Origin: Sphingomonas sp. SUN019
GTDB taxonomy: Bacteria; Pseudomonadota; Alphaproteobacteria; Sphingomonadales; Sphingomonadaceae
Reading direction: 5' to 3'
DNA length: 64,000 nt
Assembly (NCBI RefSeq): GCF_024758705.1
Contig: NZ_CP096971.1
Span: 1,550,001-1,614,000 of the forward strand
Notes under the pieces: model-generated
The model's input: only the letters and a program-made list of their open reading frames with translations
Told to the model about the DNA's origin: nothing
Database searches by the model: none
Shown: positions 17,129-25,492 of the stretch, in pieces
Layout: each line of letters opens with the position of its first letter
Numbering within the stretch: position 1 is the first letter of the stretch
Translations under genes and position numbers: made by a program

Positions 17129-18235
17129 ATGACGACGATCAAGGTTGCGGTTATCGGTGTGGGCAATTGCGCGAGCAGCCTCGTGCAGGGCAAATATCAT
17201 TACGCCGGCAGCAATAATTCTCACGGTCTTATCCATGAGGATATCGGCGGGTACAAGGTCGCCGACCTGGATTTCGTGGCCGCGTTCGACGTCGATTCCC
17301 GCAAGGTCGGCCTCGATCTGGGCGAGGCGATCTTCGCCAAGCCCAATTGCACGAAGGTGTTCCACGCCGACGTGCCGAAGACCGGCACGATCGTGAAGAT
17401 GGGCGCGAAGCTCGACGGCGTCGCGCCGCACATGCTGACCGCCGCTAACGACCGCGGGTTCGAGATCGACGAGACGCGCGACGCGTCGCGCGCCGAGATC
17501 GTCGCCGCGATCCGTGAATCCGGCGCGGAAATCCTCGTCAACTTCCTGCCCGTCGGCAGCCAGGAAGCGACCGAATTCTACATGGAATGCGCGCTCGAGG
17601 CGGGCGTCGGCGTCGTCAATTGCATGCCGGTGTTCATCGCCAGCCGCCCGGAATGGGAAAAGCGTTTCGCCGATGCCGGACTGCCGATCATCGGCGACGA
17701 CGTGAAGGCGCAGGTCGGCGCGACGATCGTCCACCGCGTGCTCAGCAACCTGTTCGGCCAGCGCGGCGTGACGATCGATCACACCTATCAGCTGAACACG
17801 GGCGGCAACACCGACTTCATGAACATGCTCGACCGTCAGCGGCTCGCGAGCAAGAAAGAATCGAAGACCGAAGCCGTGCAGGCGGTGATCGCCGAGCGGC
17901 TGGCGGACGAGAACATCCACGTCGGCCCGTCGGACTACATCCCGTGGCTGCACGACAACAAGCTCTGCTTCCTTCGGCTCGAGGGCAATCTGTTCGGCGA
18001 CGTGCCGATGAACCTCGAACTGCGCCTGTCGGTCGAGGACAGCCCGAATTCGGCCGCGGTCGTCGTCGATGCGATCCGCTGCGTGAAGGTCGCGATGGAA
18101 CGCGGCGTGTCGGGCGCGCTGAACGGTCCGTCGGCGTTCTTCTGCAAGCACCCGCCGCTGCAATATACCGATGACGTCGCGGCGCAGATGACCGACGACT
18201 TCATCCACGGCGACGCCCGGCTCGCCGCCGAGTAA
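17129..18235 (+). CDS. ino1: Inositol-3-phosphate synthase
   Basis: A 368-residue NAD-dependent enzyme converting glucose 6-phosphate to L-myo-inositol 1(3)-phosphate. The NAD loop VAVIGVGNCASSLVQG is at residues 6-21, and the family blocks GEILVNFLP-like (SGAEILVNFLPVGSQEATEF), IGDDVKAQVGATIVHR, TYQLNTGGNTDFMNM and DYIPWLHDNK are all conserved. Length matches the short prokaryotic Ino1 group rather than the longer yeast form. The next gene, an inositol-phosphate cytidylyltransferase-like protein, follows after 6 bases, so the two should be co-transcribed. Confidence 0.92.
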   Translation: MTTIKVAVIGVGNCASSLVQGKYHYAGSNNSHGLIHEDIGGYKVADLDFVAAFDVDSRKVGLDLGEAIFAKPNCTKVFHADVPKTGTIVKMGAKLDGVAPHMLTAANDRGFEIDETRDASRAEIVAAIRESGAEILVNFLPVGSQEATEFYMECALEAGVGVVNCMPVFIASRPEWEKRFADAGLPIIGDDVKAQVGATIVHRVLSNLFGQRGVTIDHTYQLNTGGNTDFMNMLDRQRLASKKESKTEAVQAVIAERLADENIHVGPSDYIPWLHDNKLCFLRLEGNLFGDVPMNLELRLSVEDSPNSAAVVVDAIRCVKVAMERGVSGALNGPSAFFCKHPPLQYTDDVAAQMTDDFIHGDARLAAE

Positions 18236-18241
18236 GCTTAC

Positions 18242-18934
18242 GTGAAAGCACTGATCGTCGCAGCCGGCTATGGCAGCCGGCTGCGCGAGGTTTCGCCCAG
18301 CAAGCCGCTGACGTTGGTCGACGGCGTCGCGCTGATCGACCGCGTGATCGCGGCTGCGCGCGCGGGCGGCGCGACCGGCTTCGTCGTCGTAACGGGGCAT
18401 GAGGGCGACCGTCTGACCGCGCATCTGGCGGTGCTGGACCCCTCGATCACCTGCGTCCGAACCCCCGACTGGAGCCTGGCTAACGGGCATTCGGTGCTGA
18501 CCGGTGCCGACGCGCTCGGCCCCGCACCGCACCTGCTAATGATGGCCGATCACCTGTTCGACCCCGCGATCGTCGCCGCCACGATCGCTGCACCCCACGC
18601 GGCGTTGACGCTGGCGATCGACCGCCGCCTCGACAATCCGCTCGTCGACATGGACGACGTCACGCGTGTTCGTACCGATGGCGACCGCATCGTCGCCATC
18701 GGCAAGCATTTGCCCGACTACGACGCGTTCGATTGCGGCGTGTTTAAGGTCGACGGCAACTTCCACGACGCACTCCGCCGCTCGATCGCCGACGGCGGCG
18801 CAGGCTCGATCTCCGCCGGGGTCGAGGCGCTGGCCGCAACCGGCGGCGCACGCACCGTCGACATCGGCGACGCCTGGTGGCTCGACGTCGACGACCCCAA
18901 GGCGCTGGCGCAGGCGGAAGAAGCGCTGGCCTGA
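18242..18934 (+). CDS. Nucleotidyltransferase, inositol-1-phosphate cytidylyltransferase-like
   Basis: A 230-residue sugar-nucleotidyltransferase fold enzyme. The NTP loop is LIVAAGYGSRLREVSPSKPL; WSLANGHSVLTGADAL and HLLMMADHLFDPAI hold the substrate and metal Asp regions; IGKHLPDYDAFDCGVFKVD and WWLDVDDPKALAQAEEAL match the cytidylyltransferase domain of the archaeal bifunctional IPCT/DIPPS enzyme. It would activate inositol-1-phosphate to CDP-inositol. GTG start, 6 bases after the ino1 stop. Activity with inositol phosphate is inferred from similarity plus gene context; choline- or glycerol-phosphate would be alternatives. Confidence 0.78.
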   Translation: MKALIVAAGYGSRLREVSPSKPLTLVDGVALIDRVIAAARAGGATGFVVVTGHEGDRLTAHLAVLDPSITCVRTPDWSLANGHSVLTGADALGPAPHLLMMADHLFDPAIVAATIAAPHAALTLAIDRRLDNPLVDMDDVTRVRTDGDRIVAIGKHLPDYDAFDCGVFKVDGNFHDALRRSIADGGAGSISAGVEALAATGGARTVDIGDAWWLDVDDPKALAQAEEALA

Positions 18935-18943
18935 CGACCTGCT

Positions 18944-18967
18944 AAATCCTCCCCGGCACGGGGAGGA
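18944..18967. repeat. Truncated copy of the CTCCCCGG palindromic repeat
   Basis: AAATCCTCCCCGGCACGGGG followed by AGGA folds into a single short hairpin and matches the left arm of the longer palindromes at 23934-24064 and 60995-61114. The inner arms and right arm are missing. It sits between the cytidylyltransferase stop and the secreted esterase gene and could act as an mRNA 3' end. Confidence 0.7.
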
Positions 18968-19034
18968 GTGCAAGCTTTACCTTGTCCCGATCTTCGCATC
19001 CCGCAATAGCACCCTCACCGCCGATGGAGGTACA

Positions 19035-19763
19035 ATGCGCTGGTTCCTGACCGCCCTCGCCCTGCTCGCCGCTCCGACCCTCGCCGCCGACCGCGTCGTC
19101 GAGGGCCAGACCCCGCAGGCCCCCGTCACGCCCGGCAATTACCCGTACCAACTCTTCATCCCCAAAGGCTATTCCGCCAGCAAACAGGCGTGGCCGCTGA
19201 TGATCTTCTTACACGGCTCAGGCGAACGTGGCGCGGATGTCGAGAAGGTGAAGCTCCACGGCCCGCCCGAAATCGTCGCGACGCATCCCGGCTTCCCCTT
19301 CATCCTCGTCTCGCCGTTGCTGGAAGCTGACGGCGACTGGGACACCGCGAAACTTGGCCGCCTGTTGCAACAGGTCCGCAAGGACTACCGCGTCGACCCT
19401 AACCGCATCTACCTGACCGGCCTCAGCCGCGGCGGGCACGCCGCGTGGCGCTGGGCGGCCGAGCGCCCCGATCTGTTCGCCGCGGTCGCCCCCGTCGCGG
19501 GCACGGGAAACTCCGCCATCGCCTGTCGCCTGAAGGATATGCCTGTGTGGGCGTTCCACGGCGACAACGACGATATCGTCCGCCCGATCGGCAGCTTCGC
19601 GATGGTCGAGGCGATCCGGCAATGCCCCGGCCTGACCGCACAGCCCGTGCTGACGATCTTCCCGGCGACCAATCACAATAGCTGGGACCAGTCGTACCGC
19701 GGCGACGCGCTCTACCGCTGGTTCCTCGAACAGCGCCGCGCTACGCCCGCCCCGAAACAATAG
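19035..19763 (+). CDS. Secreted alpha/beta-hydrolase (esterase, feruloyl-esterase/LpqC-like)
   Basis: A 242-residue exported serine esterase. The signal peptide is MRWFLTALALLAAPTLAA. The mature part carries MIFLHGSGERGAD (oxyanion region), the nucleophile elbow GLSRGGHAAW, the acid residue in FHGDNDDIVRP, and the catalytic His in FPATNHNSWDQSY, so the triad is complete. Proteins of this layout cleave feruloyl, acetyl or polyester substrates. GGAGG lies 5 bases before the ATG. The thiolase gene follows after 12 bases. Confidence 0.8.
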   Translation: MRWFLTALALLAAPTLAADRVVEGQTPQAPVTPGNYPYQLFIPKGYSASKQAWPLMIFLHGSGERGADVEKVKLHGPPEIVATHPGFPFILVSPLLEADGDWDTAKLGRLLQQVRKDYRVDPNRIYLTGLSRGGHAAWRWAAERPDLFAAVAPVAGTGNSAIACRLKDMPVWAFHGDNDDIVRPIGSFAMVEAIRQCPGLTAQPVLTIFPATNHNSWDQSYRGDALYRWFLEQRRATPAPKQ

Positions 19764-19775
19764 GAGAACTCGAAA

Positions 19776-20972
19776 ATGCGCGAAGCCGCCATCGTCGCCA
19801 CCGCCCGTACCGCCATCGGCAAGGCCTATCGCGGCGCCTTCAACGCGACCGAAGCGCCGGTGCTCGCGGGCCACGTCATGAACGCCGCGGTCGAACGCGC
19901 CGGGATCGATCCCGCGCGGATCGACGACGTGTTCTGGGGCGTCGGCGGCCAGTTCGGCACGCAGGGCGGCAACGCCGGGCGCATGGCCATCTTTGCGGGC
20001 GCGCTCCCGCATTCGGTCCCCGCCTTCACGCTCGACCGCAAATGCGGCTCGGGCCTTACCGCCGTCGCGCTCGCCGCGCGCTCGATCATCGCGGGTGACA
20101 TCGACGTCGCGCTCGCAGGCGGCATGGAATCGATCAGCTTCACGGTGACGAAGGACGCGCCGCGCTACGTCAATAAGAGCGTCACGGAAAAAGTCCCCGC
20201 CGCCTACATCCCGATGATCGAAACCGCCGAGATCGTCGCCGACCGCTACGGCATCAGCCGCGAGCGCCAGGACGAATATGCCGCGATGAGCCAGCAGCGC
20301 GCCGCCGAAGGGTTGGCGAAGGGCGCGTTCGCCGAGGAAATCGCCTCCATCACCGTCGAAAAGGCGCTGTTCGACAAAAGCGGAGCGCAGACCGGCGTCG
20401 AAACCATCACCATAGCGCAGGACGAAGGCATCCGCGCGGGCACTACACTGGAGGGCCTGCGCGGCCTGAAGACGGTCTGGGCGGGCGGTGAATTCACCGG
20501 CCCCGGCAGCAACATCACCGCGGGCAACGCCAGCCAGCTATCCGACGGCGCGGCGGCGCAGATCGTCATGGACCATGCGACAGCAAAGGCCGAGGGCAAG
20601 GAAATCCTCGGCATCTATCGCGGTTTCCAGGCGGCGGGGTGCGAGCCCGACGAAATGGGCATCGGCCCGGTCTTCGCGATCCCCAAGCTGCTCGACCGCG
20701 CCGGGCTGTCGGTCGGCGACATCGGCCTGTGGGAATTGAACGAGGCGTTCGCGTCGCAATGCCTCTATTGCCGCGATCACCTCGGCATCGATCCCGCGAA
20801 ATACAACGTCAACGGCGGCGCGATCGCGGTCGGCCACCCGTTCGGCATGACCGGCAGCCGCCTGGTCGGCCACGCGCTGATCGAAGGCCGCAAGCGCGGC
20901 GTGCGCTATGTCGTGGTGTCGATGTGCACCGCGGGCGGAATGGGCGCGGCGGGATTGTTTGAGGTCGCGTAG
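19776..20972 (+). CDS. Acetyl-CoA acyltransferase (thiolase)
   Basis: A 398-residue thiolase catalysing reversible cleavage of 3-oxoacyl-CoA. The acylated Cys lies in [19 protein letters not shown] (about residue 89), the His in [17 protein letters not shown] and the second Cys in [12 protein letters not shown], with NEAF also present. Full length and intact active site. It is encoded right after the secreted esterase on the same strand with an ATG 12 bases downstream. A second thiolase is at 44888-46069, so substrate division between the two is likely but unknown. Confidence 0.9.
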   Translation: MREAAIVATARTAIGKAYRGAFNATEAPVLAGHVMNAAVERAGIDPARIDDVFWGVGGQFGTQGGNAGRMAIFAGALPHSVPAFTLDRKCGSGLTAVALAARSIIAGDIDVALAGGMESISFTVTKDAPRYVNKSVTEKVPAAYIPMIETAEIVADRYGISRERQDEYAAMSQQRAAEGLAKGAFAEEIASITVEKALFDKSGAQTGVETITIAQDEGIRAGTTLEGLRGLKTVWAGGEFTGPGSNITAGNASQLSDGAAAQIVMDHATAKAEGKEILGIYRGFQAAGCEPDEMGIGPVFAIPKLLDRAGLSVGDIGLWELNEAFASQCLYCRDHLGIDPAKYNVNGGAIAVGHPFGMTGSRLVGHALIEGRKRGVRYVVVSMCTAGGMGAAGLFEVA

Positions 20973-20977
20973 CGCAA

Positions 20978-21063
20978 GGTCGAGCAAAGCTCGATCGAGC
21001 CCGCGGCTACGCGACCGGCCGGCGGCGCTCAAGCGCCGTCCGACGACGCGGCTTTGCCGCGTC
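20978..21063 (+). repeat. Multi-hairpin element, copy 1
   Basis: Three successive hairpins: GGTCGAGC-AAA-GCTCGATC (20978-20996), CGGCGC-TCAA-GCGCCG (21023-21038) and GACGCGGC-TTT-GCCGCGTC (21045-21063). The block CCGGCCGG (21015-21022) and the linker CCGAC before the last stem recur with identical spacing in copy 2 at 26892-26944, while the stems differ by compensating changes. It ends about 89 bases before the start of a 48-residue membrane protein gene. Strand is given by that gene only. Confidence 0.6.
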
Positions 21064-21151
21064 GCGCCCATGTAACAAAATGTTGCGCGACAACGGAACG
21101 CCCCCGGTACGATCATCGTTCTATAAGCGAAATCAATACCGGAGCATCACC

Positions 21152-21298
21152 ATGTTGTGGACCGTCGTCGTCATCCTGCTCGTCCTGTGGCTGCTCGGCT
21201 TCGGCCTTCACGTCGCTGGCGGTTTGATCCACATCCTGCTCGTGATCGCGCTAATCGTCGGCCTGTACCAACTGTTCACCGGCCGCCGCGGGGTCTGA
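21152..21298 (+). CDS. Small hydrophobic membrane protein, lmo0937 family
   Basis: A 48-residue protein that is almost entirely membrane helix: MLWTVVVILLVLWLLGFGLH, a short turn, then GGLIHILLVIALIVGLYQLF and a basic tail TGRRGV. This two-helix hairpin matches the lmo0937 family of tiny membrane proteins, whose function is unknown and which are often stress-induced. GGAG lies 9 bases before the ATG. It converges with the broken rarD gene, 6 bases away. Confidence 0.8.
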   Translation: MLWTVVVILLVLWLLGFGLHVAGGLIHILLVIALIVGLYQLFTGRRGV

Positions 21299-21304
21299 CG
21301 CCGA

Positions 21305-22196
21305 TCAGACGGCGAAGACAGGCGTGCGGTTCGCGCGCAGGCTATCCCACGCATAGAGCGCACATCCGGCCCAGATCAGGCCGAAGGTGACGATATGCAC
21401 CGGCCGCACGACCTCGCCGAACAGCAATACCGCCTGCAGGAACTGCAGCGTCGGCGCAATGTACTGCAGCAGGCCCATTGTCGCGTAGCGCAGCTTCCGC
21501 GCCGCCGCGGCGAACATCAGCAACGGCGCGGCGGTGACCGCGCCCGCCAGCACCAGCAAGGCGTCGAGGCCACGCGTCTGCCCGAACGCGCCGTCCCCGC
21601 TCGCGCCCGCGTAAACGATCACCGCCAGGCACAGCGGCGCTAGCAGCAAGGTCTCGATCGTCAGCCCGCCAAGCGCGTCGATTGCGACGATTTTGCGGAT
21701 CAGCCCGTACAGCCCGAAACTGACCGCCAGCGACAGCGAAATCCAGATCGCCCCGCCGCCCGCGAACGCCATCACCGCGACTCCGGCCGCCGCGATTCCC
21801 ACCGCGATCGCCTGCCAGCGCCGGATGCGCTCGCCCAGCACCGCCATGCCCAGCGCCACGTTGACCAGAGGATTGATGAATGAAATAGCCTAGGCTCGCC
21901 TCCAGTACGTGCGCGTTCTGCACCGCCCAGATATAGACCAGCCAATTGACCGCGATCAGCGTTGCGCTGGCAGCCAGCAGCAGCAACGTCCGCCCCCGCG
22001 CCGCCGCCCGGATACTGCCGACCCGCTTCGCCACAATTACGACGATGCCGAGCAGCAGCAACGACCACACCACGCGGTGCGCCAGCACCTGCAATGTCGG
22101 AACGCCGTTCAACAGTCTGAGATACAGCGGCAGGATTCCCCACAGCGCATACGCGCCGATGCCGAGGAACAGGCCGCTACGGGTTTGATCGGTCAT
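21305..22196 (-). pseudogene. rarD: rarD (EamA-family permease), frameshifted
   Basis: Two overlapping frames together encode one RarD-type 10-helix permease. The first part runs from MTDQTRSGLFLGIGAYALWG to NAHVLEASLGYFI; the second resumes with LVNVALGMAVLGERIRRWQA and ends at the stop near 21305. At the junction the coding strand reads TTCATTCATCAATCC, where the family needs TTCATCAATCC (F-I-N-P), so a TTCA unit is duplicated (21878-21885) and shifts the frame by +4. The upstream frame reads on out of phase to a stop at 21342. No repeat explains it apart from the 4-bp duplication. A sequencing error cannot be excluded. Confidence 0.85.
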
Positions 22197-22274
22197 GCGC
22201 GCGCTCTGAAGCGTGGAGCGCGACGCGGCAACCTAGTCTGGCTTTATAGCGGGTTGCTTTAAATGTAGCACATC

Positions 22275-22354
22275 GTCGTTGCGAGCGTAGCGAAGCAATC
22301 CAGTGTTTCGCCCACCACCCTGGATTGCTTCGTCGCTACGCTCCTCGCAACGAC
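22275..22354. repeat. Palindromic repeat, GTCGTTGCGAGCG type
   Basis: An imperfect inverted repeat. The left arm GTCGTTGCGAGCGTAGCGAA plus GCAATCCAG is mirrored by CTGGATTGC and TTCGTCGCTACGCTCCTCGC plus AACGAC, with about 16 bases between. It occupies the gap between rarD and the small gene at 22409. This sequence type is common as an intergenic repeat in many bacteria. Confidence 0.8.
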
Positions 22355-22408
22355 AATCCGGATTTACGCATGACGATCTAACGACGCGAAGCGTGCGTCG
22401 GGCGTGGT

Positions 22409-22630
22409 TCAGCCGCTGACGGCTTCGTCCGAGGCATGTTCGCGCGCCGCGATCGTTGCGGCCTCGCGGGTTTCGCGCATCACGCGGGTGCGTTCGGCGC
22501 GTACCGCCATCGCTTCCCACGACCGTGCGGCGCGATCGGCGCGTTCGCGCACGTTGTCCAGCGTCGCAGCTTCGGCATTCGCACGCTCGGCATCCGCGCG
22601 GACCCGGTAGAAATGGGCGTCGTCGGCCAT
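22409..22630 (-). CDS. Small charged helical hypothetical protein
   Basis: A 73-residue protein, nearly all helix and rich in Ala, Arg and Glu (AERANAEAATLDNVRERADR, AARSWEAMAVRAERTRVMRE). The heptad-like spacing suggests a coiled coil. AGGAGT lies about 6 bases before the ATG. No named family is recognised. It follows the cold-shock gene and its terminator on the same strand, so it is probably transcribed separately. Confidence 0.6.
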   Translation of the reverse strand: MADDAHFYRVRADAERANAEAATLDNVRERADRAARSWEAMAVRAERTRVMRETREAATIAAREHASDEAVSG

Positions 22631-22665
22631 GTGCGATACTCCTGAAAGCTGGGGACAAAAGTAAA

Positions 22666-22693
22666 ACGGCGGCCCCTTTTCAGGAGCCGCCGT
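22666..22693 (-). terminator. Rho-independent terminator after the cold-shock gene
   Basis: Inverted repeat ACGGCGGC/GCCGCCGT with an inner CCC/GGA extension. On the minus strand it is followed by TTTTACTTTTG. It begins 13 bases after the cold-shock protein stop codon. Confidence 0.8.
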
Positions 22694-22705
22694 CATGTGG
22701 CAGGC

Positions 22706-22915
22706 TTAGTCAGCCGCCGAGAGATTCACCGCAGCCATCTTGCCGCGACGATCTTCTTCGAGTTCGTAGGTCAGGCGCTGGTTCTCGCTCAGCGTGATCA
22801 TGCCCGCACGCTCTACAGCGCTGATGTGCACGAACGCGTCGTTCCCGCCGCCATCCGGCGAGATGAAGCCATAGCCCTTGTCGGCGTTGAAAAACTTGAC
22901 GGTGCCGGTAGCCAT
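22706..22915 (-). CDS. Cold-shock domain protein (CspA family)
   Basis: A 69-residue single-stranded nucleic-acid-binding OB-fold protein acting as an RNA chaperone. Both RNA-binding motifs are intact: KGYGFI (RNP1, about residues 13-18) and DAFVHIS (RNP2). GAAGG precedes the ATG by 8 bases. The 157 bases upstream have no gene and probably include a structured 5' leader of the kind many csp messages have; I could not define its fold. A terminator follows. Confidence 0.93.
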   Translation of the reverse strand: MATGTVKFFNADKGYGFISPDGGGNDAFVHISAVERAGMITLSENQRLTYELEEDRRGKMAAVNLSAAD

Positions 22916-23072
22916 ATTGAATTCCTTCTCGATCGGCGGCCGAATGTCGGCCACCGGGTGCAGTGGTGCAGGGAAAGAAGGAAGAAGGAGCCGCAAAGCG
23001 CCCGTAGCCCGTCGATATGCGACTCTTGCAAGGTGTATATAGGCGCGCGGACCCGAAACCGCAACCTCCACC

Positions 23073-24440
23073 TCAATCCGCGAACAACAGCACCGGCGTT
23101 TCCAGATACTTGCGCAGCGCCTGGACGTAGCTTGCCGCGTCCCAACCATCGACCACGCGGTGGTCGCAGCTGATCGACAGGTTCATCAGCTTTGCACGCA
23201 CGATGTCGTCACCCTGAAACACCGGACGCTCGACAATCTTGTTCGGCCCGATGATCGCGACCTCTGGCCGGTTGATGACCGGCGTCGTCGCCACGCCACC
23301 CAGCGGCCCCAGCGACGTGACGGTGATCGTCCCCCCGCCCATCTCGGTCGGCGCCAGCTTGTTCGCCCGCGCCGCCTCGGCCAGCCGGGTAATCTCGGTC
23401 GCGAGCTGCCAGACGTTCCTATCCTGCGCATCGCGAATCACCGGCACGGTCAGCCCCGCATCGGTCTGCGTCGCCATGCCGAGATGGACGCGGCCCGACC
23501 GCGTCACCACGCCCGCCTCGTCGTCATACCGCGCATTGAGCATCGGGAATTCGGGCAACGTGCGGCAGATCGCGACGATCAGCAGCGGCAGCATCGTCAG
23601 CTTCGGCCGCCCCCCGCGATTCGCGTTCAGGTCGGCGCGCATCGCCTCCAGCGCGGTCACGTCGATTTCGTCGACATAGGTGAAATGCGGGATATTGCGC
23701 TTCGACGCCGCCATGTTCTCCGCAATGCGCCGCCGCATCCCGATGACCTTGACCTGCTCGTCGTCGCGCGCGCGGCTGGCGTGGGGCGCGTGGTAGCCCT
23801 GCCCCGAACCATAACGCAGGAATGCGTCAAGATCGGCGTGCCGGATGCGGTCGGAGTCGGACTTTACTTGCGACAAGTCGACGCCAAGGTCCGCCGCGCG
23901 AGCGCGCACGGCGGGCGAGGCGAGTGCCTTAAAATCCTCCCCGGCACGGGGAGGGGGACCGGCCGCAGGACGGTGGAGGGGCAGCCCAACGGGGCCATCG
24001 CCTGTGGCTGCCCCTCCACCACCGACTTCGTCGGCGGTCCCCCTCCCCGTTCCGGGGAGGACTTGAGCATCCTCAACCCCCGGATTCTCCGCCTCATATT
24101 GCTCCGCCGTCTCGGCCTGCGCAGCGCTTGCGGGTGCAGCCTTCACCCCGCCCGAAACCGCCCCCAGCGCAGGCGCCTCCTCTGCCGACACGTCCGCCGC
24201 ATCGGTTTCGATCACCACCAGCGCCGCGCCGATCGACACCTGATCGCCGACCTCGCCCGCCAGCTCGACGACCGTCCCCGACACCGGTGATTCCATTTCG
24301 ACCGTCGCCTTGTCGGTCATCATGTCGGCGATCTGCTGATCTTCCTCGACCCGGTCGCCGACCGCCACGTGCCACGCGACGATCTCGGCCTCGGAAATGC
24401 CCTCGCCGATATCCGGCAGCTTGAAAGTGAAACGCGCCAT
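23073..24440 (-). CDS. bkdB: E2 component of branched-chain 2-oxoacid dehydrogenase (lipoamide acyltransferase)
   Basis: A 455-residue core enzyme that transfers acyl groups from lipoamide to CoA in valine, leucine and isoleucine breakdown. Domains: a lipoyl domain (residues 1-77, lipoyl Lys in MMTDKATVEM), a linker, the peripheral-subunit-binding domain (ASPAVRARAADLGVDLSQ, about residues 172-189) and the catalytic domain with SCDHRVVDGWDAA near the C-terminus. Last gene of an E1alpha-E1beta-E2 operon; E3 is not in the window. Odd: linker residues ~126-169 are encoded by an in-frame palindromic repeat. The ATG at 24440 is chosen over a TTG two codons upstream. Confidence 0.92.
   Translation of the reverse strand: MARFTFKLPDIGEGISEAEIVAWHVAVGDRVEEDQQIADMMTDKATVEMESPVSGTVVELAGEVGDQVSIGAALVVIETDAADVSAEEAPALGAVSGGVKAAPASAAQAETAEQYEAENPGVEDAQVLPGTGRGTADEVGGGGAATGDGPVGLPLHRPAAGPPPRAGEDFKALASPAVRARAADLGVDLSQVKSDSDRIRHADLDAFLRYGSGQGYHAPHASRARDDEQVKVIGMRRRIAENMAASKRNIPHFTYVDEIDVTALEAMRADLNANRGGRPKLTMLPLLIVAICRTLPEFPMLNARYDDEAGVVTRSGRVHLGMATQTDAGLTVPVIRDAQDRNVWQLATEITRLAEAARANKLAPTEMGGGTITVTSLGPLGGVATTPVINRPEVAIIGPNKIVERPVFQGDDIVRAKLMNLSISCDHRVVDGWDAASYVQALRKYLETPVLLFAD
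23934..24064. repeat. Long palindromic repeat inside the E2 gene
   Basis: Outer arms CCTCCCCGGCACGGGGAGGG and CCCTCCCCGTTCCGGGGAGG, and inner arms GGTGGAGGGGCAGCCC and GGCTGCCCCTCCACC. The same architecture and nearly the same arms occur in truB (60995-61114). It is translated in the E2 frame as a Gly/Pro-rich segment (LPGTGRGTADEVGGGG and GPPPRAGEDF) without a stop. Confidence 0.9.
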
Positions 24441-24446
24441 CGACAA

Positions 24447-25487
24447 TCAGTCCTTCAGAATCTTTTTCAGCGCCTCGCCGATCCGCACCGGCCCCGGAAA
24501 ATACGCCCATTCCAGGCTGTGCGGATACGGCGTGTCGAAGCCCGTCACGCGCTCGATCGGCGCCTCCAGGTGATAGAAGCACCGCTCTTGCACGATCGCC
24601 GACAGCTCCGATCCGAAGCCCGACGTCCGCGTCGCCTCGTGCACGATCATGCAGCGCCCGGTCTTCTTCACCGACGCCTCGATCGTCTCGATGTCGAGCG
24701 GCACCAACGTGCGCAGGTCGATGACCTCGGCATCCACGCCCGCCTCGGCGATCACCGCCAGGCAGACATGCACCATCGTCCCGTACGCCAGGATCGTTAG
24801 CGCTTCGCCCGCGCGAACCACCTTCGCCTTGCCCAGTTCGATCTTGTAGTAACCGGTCGGCACCTCACCGGCCGGGTGCTGCGACCAGTTCTGCGTCGGC
24901 TTGTCCCAATACCCATCGAACGGCCCGTTGTAGATGCGCTTGGGTTCGAAGAAGATCGTCGGATCGTTATCCTCGATCGCCGCGATCAGCAGCCCCTTCG
25001 CGTCATACGGCGTCGCGGGAATGACGGTCTTCACGCCCGAGATATGCGTGAAGATGCCCTCGGGCGACTGGCTGTGCGTCTGCCCGCCGAAGATGCCGCC
25101 CCCGAACGGCGAACGCACCGTGATCGGCGACGTGAACTCCCCCGCGGACCGATACCGCAACCGCGCCGCCTCCGACACAAGCTGGTCGAGCGCCGGGTAG
25201 ATGTAGTCGGCAAACTGGATTTCGGGCACCGGCCTGAGGCCATACGCCCCCATCCCGACCGCGACGCCGATGATGCCGCATTCGGTGATCGGCGTGTCGA
25301 ACACGCGCCGCTTGCCGTATTTCGCCTGCAGCCCGGCGGTCGCGCGGAACACGCCGCCGAAATAGCCGACGTCCTCGCCCATCACGATCACGTCCGGATC
25401 GCGCGCCATGACGACGTCCATCGCGGAATTGATCGCCTGGATCATGTTCATGCGGGTGGTTTCGCCCGCCTCGCCCGCTTCGGCCAT
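24447..25487 (-). CDS. bkdA2: E1 beta subunit of branched-chain 2-oxoacid dehydrogenase
   Basis: A 346-residue thiamine-diphosphate enzyme subunit that, with E1alpha, decarboxylates branched-chain 2-oxo acids. Key blocks: VMGEDVGYFGGVFRATAGL near residue 35, FDTPITECGIIGVAVGMGAY, EIQFADYIYPALDQLVSEAA, and the C-terminal transketolase domain with EVIDLRTLVPLDIETI and VHEATRTSGFG. The ATG lies 5 bases after the E1alpha stop, and E2 starts 6 bases after this stop, so the three genes form one operon read on the minus strand. Confidence 0.93.
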   Translation of the reverse strand: MAEAGEAGETTRMNMIQAINSAMDVVMARDPDVIVMGEDVGYFGGVFRATAGLQAKYGKRRVFDTPITECGIIGVAVGMGAYGLRPVPEIQFADYIYPALDQLVSEAARLRYRSAGEFTSPITVRSPFGGGIFGGQTHSQSPEGIFTHISGVKTVIPATPYDAKGLLIAAIEDNDPTIFFEPKRIYNGPFDGYWDKPTQNWSQHPAGEVPTGYYKIELGKAKVVRAGEALTILAYGTMVHVCLAVIAEAGVDAEVIDLRTLVPLDIETIEASVKKTGRCMIVHEATRTSGFGSELSAIVQERCFYHLEAPIERVTGFDTPYPHSLEWAYFPGPVRIGEALKKILKD

Positions 25488-25492
25488 CACGC

